Shown here one piece after another: positions 1 to 6,696 of a stretch of DNA of 64,000 nt. The translations under genes and the position numbers were made by a program. The DNA lies in assembly GCA_024235415.1 (NCBI GenBank), contig JACKML010000006.1, forward strand, positions 1-64,000, written 5' to 3'. This DNA is from Chromatiaceae bacterium. GTDB taxonomy: Bacteria > Pseudomonadota > Gammaproteobacteria > Chromatiales > Chromatiaceae. The notes beneath the pieces were generated by a model. The model ran no database searches. It was not told where the DNA came from and saw only the letters and a program-made list of their open reading frames with translations. Each line of letters begins with the position of its first letter. The first letter of the stretch is position 1.

Positions 1-93
1 GTCCCGGTCGTGAACGAATCCATTTGCAACGGCTGTGGCAGCTGCATCGCTACGTGCCCGATTCAGGTTATCCAGTTGGAGGAGGCCGCATGA
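1..93 (+). CDS. napF: NapF-type ferredoxin, 3' end only
   Basis: The window opens inside this gene; only the last 30 codons are visible, ending in TGA. They contain one complete 4Fe-4S motif, C-x2-C-x2-C-x3-C-P (CNGCGSCIATCP), followed by a short acidic tail. NapF is an accessory iron-sulfur protein thought to help NapA maturation or electron supply in the cytoplasm. Its stop overlaps the start of napD (ATGA), so it is the first visible gene of the nap operon. The name rests on position plus the ferredoxin motif; another ferredoxin-like protein cannot be excluded from so short a piece. Confidence 0.7.
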   Translation, partial: VPVVNESICNGCGSCIATCPIQVIQLEEAA

Positions 94-353
94 ACGAGTA
101 CCACGTGTGTGGTGTATTGCTGATGTCACGACCGGAGCATTCGGCGCGGGTCGAACATGCCCTGTCGGCAATTCCCGGGGTGGAGTTACACGCCAATGAC
201 GGCGGGCGCATGGTCGTCACCGTGGAGGGGCCTGAGTATGGGCTTTGCGGCGACATCATCTCGCAACTCGCGACGCTCGATGGGGTGGCCTCTTCTTCTC
301 TCGTATATCACCAGATCGACAACGAATCCCTGCCGGAGGAGTCCGTACAATGA
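90..353 (+). CDS. napD: NapD, chaperone for periplasmic nitrate reductase
   Basis: An 87-residue protein starting MNEYHVCGVLL, the usual length for NapD. NapD is a small cytoplasmic ferredoxin-fold chaperone that binds the twin-arginine signal of NapA and controls its export after cofactor insertion. Features seen are the N-terminal hydrophobic strand, a PGVE turn and the central segment DGGRMVVTVEG, typical of the family. The ATG overlaps the stop of the preceding ferredoxin gene, and its own stop overlaps the napA start (ATGA), so the three are translationally coupled. Confidence 0.93.
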   Translation: MNEYHVCGVLLMSRPEHSARVEHALSAIPGVELHANDGGRMVVTVEGPEYGLCGDIISQLATLDGVASSSLVYHQIDNESLPEESVQ

Positions 354-2890
354 AACAGTCACGCCGTGAATTCATCAAGACCAATGCCATCGCCGCTACC
401 GCGGCTGCAGCAGGTATTACCATCCCCGGTGTCCAGGCAATCGCCGCGACCGACGACAGCAACATCCGCTGGGACAAGGCACCGTGCCGCTTCTGCGGCA
501 CCGGTTGCTCAGTGCTGGTTGGCACCGAGGGTGGTCGCGTGGTGGCGACCCAGGGCGATCCCGATGCCCCGGTAAACCGTGGCCTGAACTGCATCAAGGG
601 CTATTTCCTGTCCAAGATCATGTATGGCCAGGACCGCCTGACCCAGCCGCTGCTTCGCAAGAAGAACGGAAAATACGACAAAGAGGGCGAGTTCGAGCCT
701 GTCTCCTGGGACGAGGCCTTCGACACCATGGCCGAGAAGTGGAAGGCCGCGCTTGCCAAGGATTTGCAGGCCAACGCCGGTAAGCCGGCCGATCAGCTGA
801 CGTCGAGCGTCGGCATGTTTGGCTCGGGCCAGTGGACGGTGTTCGAGGGTTATGCGGCGTCCAAGCTCTATAAGGCAGGCTTCCGCTCCAACAACATCGA
901 CCCGAACGCCCGTCACTGCATGGCCTCGGCGGTCGGCGCATTCATCCGCGCCTTCGGCTCCGACGAGCCGATGGGCTGCTACGACGACCTTGAGCACGCC
1001 GATGCCTTCGTGCTGTGGGGCTCGAACATGGCCGAGATGCACCCGGTGCTGTGGTCGCGCCTGACCGATACGCGCCTGACCAAGCCGGGTTGTGAAGTGC
1101 ACGTGCTGTCGACATTCGAGCATCGCAGCTTCGAACTGGCCGATCACGGTGTGATCTTCAAGCCGCAGACCGACCTGGCGATCCTCAACTACATTGCGAA
1201 CTACATCGTGAACAACGATGCGGTGAACTGGACCTTCGTCAACCAGCACGTCAATTTCACCAAGACCCCGACCGACATCGGCTACGGCCTGCGTCCGGAT
1301 CACCCGCTGGAAAAAGCGGCGAAGAATGCCGGCAAGGGCAAGCTCGAAAAAATCGACTTCGAGGCCTACAAGAAGGAACTCGCACCTTACACCGCGGAGT
1401 ACGTCTCAGAATTGTCGGGCGTGCCGGTCGAGAGCCTGGAGAAACTGGCCAAGCTGTACGCCGATCCGACGAAGAAAGTTGTCTCCTACTGGACCATGGG
1501 CTTCAACCAGCACGTGCGTGGCGTATGGGTCAACGGTCTGATGTACAACGTGCACCTGTTGACCGGCAAGATCTCCGAGCCGGGTAACGGCCCGTTCTCG
1601 CTGACTGGTCAGCCGTCCGCTTGTGGTACTGCACGCGAGGTCGGCACCTTCGCGCACCGTCTGCCGGCCGACCTGGTCGTTGCCAAACCCGAGCATCGTG
1701 CGTTTTCCGAGAAGGTCTGGAAACTGCCGGAAGGCACCCTGTCAGGCAAAGTCGGCTTCCATGCCGTGTTGCAGAGCCGCATGCTCAAAGACGGCAAGCT
1801 CAACTGCTACTGGGTGTCGACCAACAACAACATGCAGGCCGGCCCGAACATCAATGAAGAGATGTACCCCGGCTGGCGCAACCCGGCGAACTTCATCGTG
1901 GTCTCCGAGGCCTATCCGACCGTGTCGGCAATGGCCGCTGACCTGATCCTGCCGGTAGCGATGTGGACCGAGAAAGAGGGCGCATTCGGCAACGCCGAGC
2001 GGCGTACGCAGTTCTGGCGCCAGCAGATCAAGGCGCCGGGTGAATCGCGTTCCGACCTGTGGCAGTTCGTCGAGTTCTCCAAGCGCTTCAAGACCGAGGA
2101 GGTCTGGCCTGAGGATCTGCTGGCCAAGATGCCCGAGTATCGTGGCAAGACGCTGTTCGACGTGCTGTTTGCCAACGGCGTGGTCAACAAGTTTCCGAAG
2201 CAGAAGGTCACCGACGATCGCGGCAACGCATACGACAGTGACGAGATGGATCACTTCGGTTTCTATCTGCAGAAGGGCCTGTACGAGGAATACCGTATCT
2301 TCGGGACCCAGGGGCCGAAGAAGGGCCACGATCTGGCCGAGTTCGATGCTTATCACAAGGCGCGCGGTCTGCGCTGGCCGGTGGTCGATGGCAAGGAGAC
2401 ATTGTGGCGTTATCGTGAGGGCTATGACCCGTTCGTGCCGCAGGGTGCGCAGGTCGCGTTCTATGGCAATGCAGATGGTCGCGCCAACATCATTTCTGCG
2501 CCCTATGAGCCGCCGGCCGAGGCCCCGGATGCTGAATACGATATGTGGATGAGCACCGGTCGCATCCTCGAACACTGGCACACGGGCTCGATGACCCGAC
2601 GCGTGCCGGAACTGTATCGTGCAGCCCCGGATGCGCTGGTGTACATGAACCCGGTGGATGCGGAGAAACGCGGACTCAAGCGCGGTGATGCAGCGAAGAT
2701 CGTCAGCCGTCGTGGTGAGATCGTGTGCCGTATCGAGACCAAGGGCCGCAACAAACTGCCAGAAGGGATGGTGTTCGTGCCGTTCTTCGATGCGGGGCGC
2801 CTGGTCAACAAACTGGTATTGGATGCAACCGACCCGTTGTCGAAAGAGACGGATTATAAAAAGGTTGCGGTCAAGGTCATGAAGGCCTGA
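350..2890 (+). CDS. napA: Periplasmic nitrate reductase, catalytic subunit NapA
   Basis: An 846-residue molybdopterin enzyme reducing nitrate to nitrite in the periplasm with NapB. The start at 350 is chosen because it overlaps the napD stop and begins a clear twin-arginine signal (SRREFIK, residues 4-10) followed by an Ala-rich h-region. A 4Fe-4S cluster site is present as Cys46, Cys49, Cys53 and Cys81 (C-x2-C-x3-C-x27-C). Cys190 in ARHCMAS is in the position expected for the molybdenum ligand. The C-terminal third is a molybdopterin dinucleotide-binding domain. The protein is slightly longer than the usual ~830 residues. A strong hairpin (2904-2935) separates it from napG. Confidence 0.97.
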   Translation: MKQSRREFIKTNAIAATAAAAGITIPGVQAIAATDDSNIRWDKAPCRFCGTGCSVLVGTEGGRVVATQGDPDAPVNRGLNCIKGYFLSKIMYGQDRLTQPLLRKKNGKYDKEGEFEPVSWDEAFDTMAEKWKAALAKDLQANAGKPADQLTSSVGMFGSGQWTVFEGYAASKLYKAGFRSNNIDPNARHCMASAVGAFIRAFGSDEPMGCYDDLEHADAFVLWGSNMAEMHPVLWSRLTDTRLTKPGCEVHVLSTFEHRSFELADHGVIFKPQTDLAILNYIANYIVNNDAVNWTFVNQHVNFTKTPTDIGYGLRPDHPLEKAAKNAGKGKLEKIDFEAYKKELAPYTAEYVSELSGVPVESLEKLAKLYADPTKKVVSYWTMGFNQHVRGVWVNGLMYNVHLLTGKISEPGNGPFSLTGQPSACGTAREVGTFAHRLPADLVVAKPEHRAFSEKVWKLPEGTLSGKVGFHAVLQSRMLKDGKLNCYWVSTNNNMQAGPNINEEMYPGWRNPANFIVVSEAYPTVSAMAADLILPVAMWTEKEGAFGNAERRTQFWRQQIKAPGESRSDLWQFVEFSKRFKTEEVWPEDLLAKMPEYRGKTLFDVLFANGVVNKFPKQKVTDDRGNAYDSDEMDHFGFYLQKGLYEEYRIFGTQGPKKGHDLAEFDAYHKARGLRWPVVDGKETLWRYREGYDPFVPQGAQVAFYGNADGRANIISAPYEPPAEAPDAEYDMWMSTGRILEHWHTGSMTRRVPELYRAAPDALVYMNPVDAEKRGLKRGDAAKIVSRRGEIVCRIETKGRNKLPEGMVFVPFFDAGRLVNKLVLDATDPLSKETDYKKVAVKVMKA

Positions 2891-2903
2891 GGCGATACGC
2901 ATG

Positions 2904-2935
2904 ACGGGGTGGGCCACGATAGTGGCCTGCCCCGT
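2904..2935 (+). other. Hairpin between napA and napG
   Basis: A 14-bp stem (2904-2917 with 2922-2935) closes on a GATA loop; all pairs form if two adjacent G-T wobbles are allowed. No T-tract follows, so it is not a classical terminator. Inside an operon such a structure could protect the napFDA mRNA from 3' decay or partly limit expression of napGHB. Confidence 0.6.
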
Positions 2936-2952
2936 ATGATCAGTAAGACATC

Positions 2953-3858
2953 ATGAGTGAAAAAGACAACAACTCGACAGTCCCGAACGCGGCACGGCGG
3001 CGCTTCCTGACGGATTCGTTACGCACGGCTGTGGGCGTCGGCCTGGTCGCTGTCTCACTCGGGGTTTATCAGCGGCAGGCGCGGGCATTGCCGGCAATGG
3101 CCGTGAGGCCGCCTGGCGCGGCTGACGAGAAAGCGTTTCAGGCTGCCTGCATCCGCTGTGGCCTGTGTGTGCGCGACTGTCCCTACGACACGTTGAAGCT
3201 GGCAAGCCTGGGCGACGAGGTCGCACTTGGAACGCCGTATTTCGAGGCCAGGGACATACCCTGCGAGATGTGCGACGACATCCCGTGCGTCAAGGCGTGT
3301 CCGACCGGCGCCCTGGATCCGGCACTCAAAGAGATCGAAAAAGCCCGCATGGGCCTTGCAGTGGTTGTCGACCAGGAGGCCTGCATTGCGTTTCAGGGCC
3401 TGCGTTGCGAGGTCTGCTTCAATGTCTGCCCGGTGCGGGGCAAGGCGATCACGCTGAATTATCAGCACAATGACCGTAGCGGCAAACATGCGCTGTTCAT
3501 CCCGGTCGTGCATTCGAAGGATTGCACCGGCTGTGGCAAATGCGAGAAGGCATGCATCCTGGAAGAAGCAGCCATCAAGGTATTTCCCATTGCATTGGCC
3601 AAGGGGTTGCTCGGACGGCACTATCGTCTCGGATGGGAGCAGAAGGCCGATGCGGGCGAGGCCCTGGTCACGCCTGATACGCCGCATCAATACAACCTGC
3701 CGGAAGGTATGAGCTACGAACATGGTGGGAGAGGGTTGATCACTGGTGAACGGCCATTGCCGCCGACGCCGCCATCAAGGCCGGTGGCGCCCGAGGCCCC
3801 CCTGCCACCGTTCTCCAGCAATCCGCTGGATACACTGAACCGCAAGGGAGGCCTGTAA
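2953..3858 (+). CDS. napG: NapG, polyferredoxin of the nitrate reductase quinol oxidase
   Basis: A 301-residue protein with a twin-arginine motif (ARRRFLTDSLR, near residue 15) and four 4Fe-4S motifs in order: CIRCGLCVRDCP, CEMCDDIPCVKACP, CIAFQGLRCEVCFNVCP (C-x7-C-x2-C-x3-C) and CTGCGKCEKAC. NapG is a periplasmic electron carrier that works with the membrane protein NapH to draw electrons from the quinol pool to NapAB. A proline-rich tail of about 40 residues follows the last cluster. The stop overlaps the napH start (TAATG). Confidence 0.95.
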   Translation: MSEKDNNSTVPNAARRRFLTDSLRTAVGVGLVAVSLGVYQRQARALPAMAVRPPGAADEKAFQAACIRCGLCVRDCPYDTLKLASLGDEVALGTPYFEARDIPCEMCDDIPCVKACPTGALDPALKEIEKARMGLAVVVDQEACIAFQGLRCEVCFNVCPVRGKAITLNYQHNDRSGKHALFIPVVHSKDCTGCGKCEKACILEEAAIKVFPIALAKGLLGRHYRLGWEQKADAGEALVTPDTPHQYNLPEGMSYEHGGRGLITGERPLPPTPPSRPVAPEAPLPPFSSNPLDTLNRKGGL

Positions 3859-4763
3859 TGGAGCCCGGCGGTCGTCCAGGCGCAGAGGCCATCGCGCAGA
3901 AGGGCTGGCTTGGCGCCCATCGTTACCTGATCCTGCGCCGCATCAGCCAATTGGCGATTCTCGGCCTGTTTCTGGCTGGTCCGCTGTTCGGCATCTGGCT
4001 GGTCAAGGGCAACATGTCGTCCAGCCTGACACTGGATGTATTGCCGTTGTCCGATCCGCTGGTGTTGTTGCAGGTGTTTGCAGCCGGGCATGTGCCGGAA
4101 ACCGCGGCGCTGCTTGGCGGACTGATTGTGCTGGGCTTCTACCTGATTGTCGGTGGGCGTGTTTTCTGCAGTTGGGTCTGCCCGGTGAATATCGTTACCG
4201 ATGTTGCCGAATGGCTGCGTCGTCGCCTCGGCATCAAGGGCAGTGCGCACTTTTCGGATAAGACACGCTATTGGCTGCTGGGCGCGATTCTCCTGGTTGC
4301 GGCAGTGACTGGCAGCGTTGCCTGGGAACTGATCAACCCGGTTTCCATGGTCTATCGCGGCCTGGTCTTTGGTATGGGATTGGCGTGGGGCATCGTTGCG
4401 GCGGTGTTCCTGCTTGACCTGTTTGTCGGACGCCGGGCCTGGTGCGGGCGTCTTTGCCCGGTTGGGGCATTTTACGGGATGCTGGGTGAGGCCGCGGTGT
4501 TGCGCGTTTCGGCGGTGCGTCGCGAGCAATGCGACGATTGCATGGACTGCTTCGCCATCTGCCCCGAGCATCAAGTCATCAAACCCGCTCTGAAGGGGGC
4601 GGACAAGGGTATAGGTCCGGTGATCACCTCCGGTCACTGTACCAACTGTGGGCGCTGCATCGATGTCTGTGGTCGCGACGTCTTTGCCTTTACTACACGA
4701 TTTTCAAACAACTCCCGCCAGGCTGTATCCGGCGTAAACCATAAAAGCGAGGTGTCATCATGA
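3858..4763 (+). CDS. napH: NapH, membrane quinol dehydrogenase subunit
   Basis: A 301-residue membrane protein with about four to five hydrophobic segments. It has the two cysteine pairs typical of NapH/NosR-type proteins (CSWVCP and CGRLCP) and two C-terminal cytoplasmic 4Fe-4S motifs (CDDCMDCFAICP and CTNCGRCIDVCG). With NapG it forms a quinol dehydrogenase feeding the periplasmic nitrate reductase. Start and stop both overlap neighbours (TAATG with napG, ATGA with napB), showing one tightly coupled operon. Confidence 0.95.
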   Translation: MEPGGRPGAEAIAQKGWLGAHRYLILRRISQLAILGLFLAGPLFGIWLVKGNMSSSLTLDVLPLSDPLVLLQVFAAGHVPETAALLGGLIVLGFYLIVGGRVFCSWVCPVNIVTDVAEWLRRRLGIKGSAHFSDKTRYWLLGAILLVAAVTGSVAWELINPVSMVYRGLVFGMGLAWGIVAAVFLLDLFVGRRAWCGRLCPVGAFYGMLGEAAVLRVSAVRREQCDDCMDCFAICPEHQVIKPALKGADKGIGPVITSGHCTNCGRCIDVCGRDVFAFTTRFSNNSRQAVSGVNHKSEVSS

Positions 4764-5200
4764 AGCGGTCAATGATCTACGGTTCTTTTCTGCTGCTCTG
4801 TGTTGTCGGGCTGGCCGGTCAGGCGGTGGCTGACGTGAACTCGTTGCGTGGGGTGACCGAGATCCCGGTCACTGAGTCCGCGCCCGAACTGCAGAGGTTT
4901 ATCAACGACAAGGAAAATATCAATCGGACTTTCAAAGAGCAGCCGCCGCTGGTCCCGCACGAAAATGAGAAATACGACATTACGCTGAAGGAAAACAAGT
5001 GCCTCGAATGCCATATGAAGCAGCCGGGCAAGGACGAGGCGAAATCGGTCGAGATGGGTGAATCGCACTTTGTAAACCGCGACGGCAAAAAGCTCGACCG
5101 CCCGAGCAGCAATCGTTATTTCTGCAACCAGTGCCATGTGCCCCAGATCGACGCCCCGCCGCTGGTCGGCAACAACTTCAAATCGGTAGCGGCGAAGTAA
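4760..5200 (+). CDS. napB: NapB, dihaem c-type cytochrome subunit of nitrate reductase
   Basis: A 146-residue periplasmic cytochrome. It begins with a Sec signal peptide (residues 1-24, hydrophobic core, cleavage near AVA-DV) and has two haem-attachment motifs, CLECH and CNQCH, with conserved surrounding sequence (NKCLECHMKQ; FCNQCHVPQ). NapB passes electrons to NapA. It is the last nap gene here: the next downstream genes run on the other strand, so no napC follows. A hairpin at 5237-5269 probably ends the operon. Confidence 0.95.
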   Translation: MKRSMIYGSFLLLCVVGLAGQAVADVNSLRGVTEIPVTESAPELQRFINDKENINRTFKEQPPLVPHENEKYDITLKENKCLECHMKQPGKDEAKSVEMGESHFVNRDGKKLDRPSSNRYFCNQCHVPQIDAPPLVGNNFKSVAAK

Positions 5201-5236
5201 GACCTGCCTGATTTGACACTGGTCCAGACCGCTTGT

Positions 5237-5269
5237 CCTGTCTGTTGCGCCGATGGCGCAGCAGACAGG
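5237..5269. terminator. Hairpin between convergent napB and the cysteine-rich gene
   Basis: Two 15-nt arms (5237-5251 and 5255-5269) pair with a single G-T wobble around a GAT loop. It sits between converging genes and could stop transcription in both directions. No clear T-tract follows on either strand, so strength is uncertain. Confidence 0.5.
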
Positions 5270-5329
5270 TGTGAAGCGTCGAAAAAGCATTTTGCAGCGG
5301 CATAGACCTGCGCGCTGCAGAAAATCGAT

Positions 5330-5794
5330 TTACGGCTGGCGCTTGCGGCCGGAGCGTCTGCGGACCTGGTAGGCCGCGACTTCGCGCATGATGGCGGAGA
5401 ACGGCACGTCCTCGAGTCGCCCAAATCGTTGTTCGGCCTCAGCCAGCGTGGCATCCACGTTGTCGATCGATGCGGGAGGCGGTTCGCTGTTGGACAGCAA
5501 TGACAGCAGTCCGCGCAGGCCACCGACCTGCAGACGCATTGCCTTGCCGTGCGGCAGCAACCTGCGTTCTTCGTCGGCACGCAACGCGAAGCGCGCCTGT
5601 TCGCGCAACAGTTCCAACCATTTGAGACAACGCTGCTGGCTGTGCTGCGTACGACAATGCACCCCTTCGCGCTCGGCAATGCAGAAGCGTTCCGCTTTGC
5701 CGCAGGCGCATTGGTTCGTCAGCACGCTTTTTTCGAACGCGCAATAGACCTGGTTGACTTCACGATAGGTCTGTCGAAAGGCGTCCTGGTCCAT
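5330..5794 (-). CDS. Conserved-looking cysteine-rich protein of unknown function
   Basis: A 154-residue protein I cannot assign to a named family. It has no signal peptide or membrane segment. The N-terminal third carries six cysteines (18, 29, 31, 38, 47 and 56), including a C-x-C-G pair and C-x8-C spacings, which suggests a zinc or iron-sulfur site. The rest is helical and charged, ending in a basic RRRSGRKRQP tail. It is the last gene of a minus-strand unit with grxC and hslR (16 bp after hslR), a setting of heat-shock/redox genes. The cytoplasmic location and metal binding are inference. Confidence 0.7.
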   Translation of the reverse strand: MDQDAFRQTYREVNQVYCAFEKSVLTNQCACGKAERFCIAEREGVHCRTQHSQQRCLKWLELLREQARFALRADEERRLLPHGKAMRLQVGGLRGLLSLLSNSEPPPASIDNVDATLAEAEQRFGRLEDVPFSAIMREVAAYQVRRRSGRKRQP

Positions 5795-5810
5795 CGTTCC
5801 TCAGCGCGTC

Positions 5811-6209
5811 CTACTGGCGGTCCTGCTTGAAGCGATGGATCAGGCGGCGATCGCGCTTGCTCGGTTTGGAATCCGTCTGTAGCGGCGTCGCAAGTCGGGC
5901 GGTGCGCAGTGCCTCGATCGCCGCCTCGCGGCGTCTGCGGCTGTCTTCGGTTTCGCAATAGAAGCCGACGGCCTCCGAGGCCGGGCGACGTTGGGCCGGT
6001 AGCACTACAACCTCGATCTGCCATTGCAGACCGTCTTTGCTGATTTCCAGCTGGCTGCCGACGCGTATCTCTTTGCCGGGCTTTGCACGCTGACCGTTGA
6101 CGTGCACTTTGCCACCTTCCGCCGCCTCGCTGGCAAGTGCGCGCGTCTTGTAGAAGCGGGCGGCCCAGAGCCATTTGTCGAGACGCATTTTGTCGGCGGC
6201 CGTGGACAT
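5811..6209 (-). CDS. hslR: Hsp15-type ribosome-associated heat-shock protein
   Basis: A 132-residue protein with an N-terminal S4 RNA-binding domain (residues 8-70, starting MRLDKWLWAARFYKTR and containing GKVHVNGQ) and a basic C-terminal tail rich in Arg and Lys. E. coli Hsp15 is 133 residues and binds stalled 50S subunits carrying nascent chains, helping their rescue. Length, order and motifs match. It lies 8 bp after grxC and 16 bp before the cysteine-rich gene. A start at Met8 is possible, but the first ATG gives the usual length. Confidence 0.92.
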   Translation of the reverse strand: MSTAADKMRLDKWLWAARFYKTRALASEAAEGGKVHVNGQRAKPGKEIRVGSQLEISKDGLQWQIEVVVLPAQRRPASEAVGFYCETEDSRRRREAAIEALRTARLATPLQTDSKPSKRDRRLIHRFKQDRQ

Positions 6210-6217
6210 GTGCAGGC

Positions 6218-6535
6218 TCAGGTGGGGGCGTCTTCCGAGGAGTCCATGGTGTGCGAGGCATCGCCGGGCATTCGCGGCGGAGCCAGTCCCAGCATCGGGT
6301 CGAGCTGGCCCATTGCGTCAAGCTCCGCCATGTCGTCGTAGCCGCCGACATGGTGCTCCCCGATGAATATCTGCGGAACCGTGCGTCGGTTGCTGCGCAG
6401 CTGCATCTCGCTGACCAGGCCGTGGTCCAGGTCGATCCGCTTCTCCTCCCACTTCATGCCTTTGCGCTGCAGCAGCATCTTGGCACGCACGCAGTAGGGG
6501 CACATGGCGGTCGTATACATGACGATGTCCGGCAT
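6218..6535 (-). CDS. grxC: Glutaredoxin 3-type thiol oxidoreductase
   Basis: A 105-residue glutaredoxin with the active site CPYC (Cys12 and Cys15) in the TTAMCPYCVRAK context, the cis-proline segment TVPQIF and the GGYDD motif that binds glutathione. It reduces protein disulfides and glutathionylated proteins in the cytoplasm. The start at 6535 is selected because an AGGAG ribosome-binding site lies just upstream and the protein then begins MPDIVMYTT as in the family. The C-terminal ~20 residues beyond the fold are extra. It heads the minus-strand group with hslR. Confidence 0.93.
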   Translation of the reverse strand: MPDIVMYTTAMCPYCVRAKMLLQRKGMKWEEKRIDLDHGLVSEMQLRSNRRTVPQIFIGEHHVGGYDDMAELDAMGQLDPMLGLAPPRMPGDASHTMDSSEDAPT

Positions 6536-6696
6536 GCTGTTCTCCTTTGACGATAGGCCGATCATCGTAACAATCGCGCAGGCGGCGCGAAACCGCGGGA
6601 GTTTACCCATTTACTGCACAGGGTTGCGCCGATTTGGCGAGTCATTCGGGCATCGATATGATTGCGGCCCCGTCTCAGCAATTCCGGGTCCGTCAC

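Noticed and set aside
11..353. Longer upstream start for napD at 24
   Set aside because: That frame runs through the napF ferredoxin motif; the ATG at 90 overlaps the napF stop and gives the normal 87-residue NapD.
1742..2917. 391-codon open frame antisense to napA
   Set aside because: It is an uninterrupted frame produced by high GC codon use opposite a certain gene; its translation is rich in His and Arg without any motif.
5201..5329. A missing napC or small ORF after napB
   Set aside because: The 129-bp gap holds only the hairpin at 5237-5269 and no frame with haem motifs.
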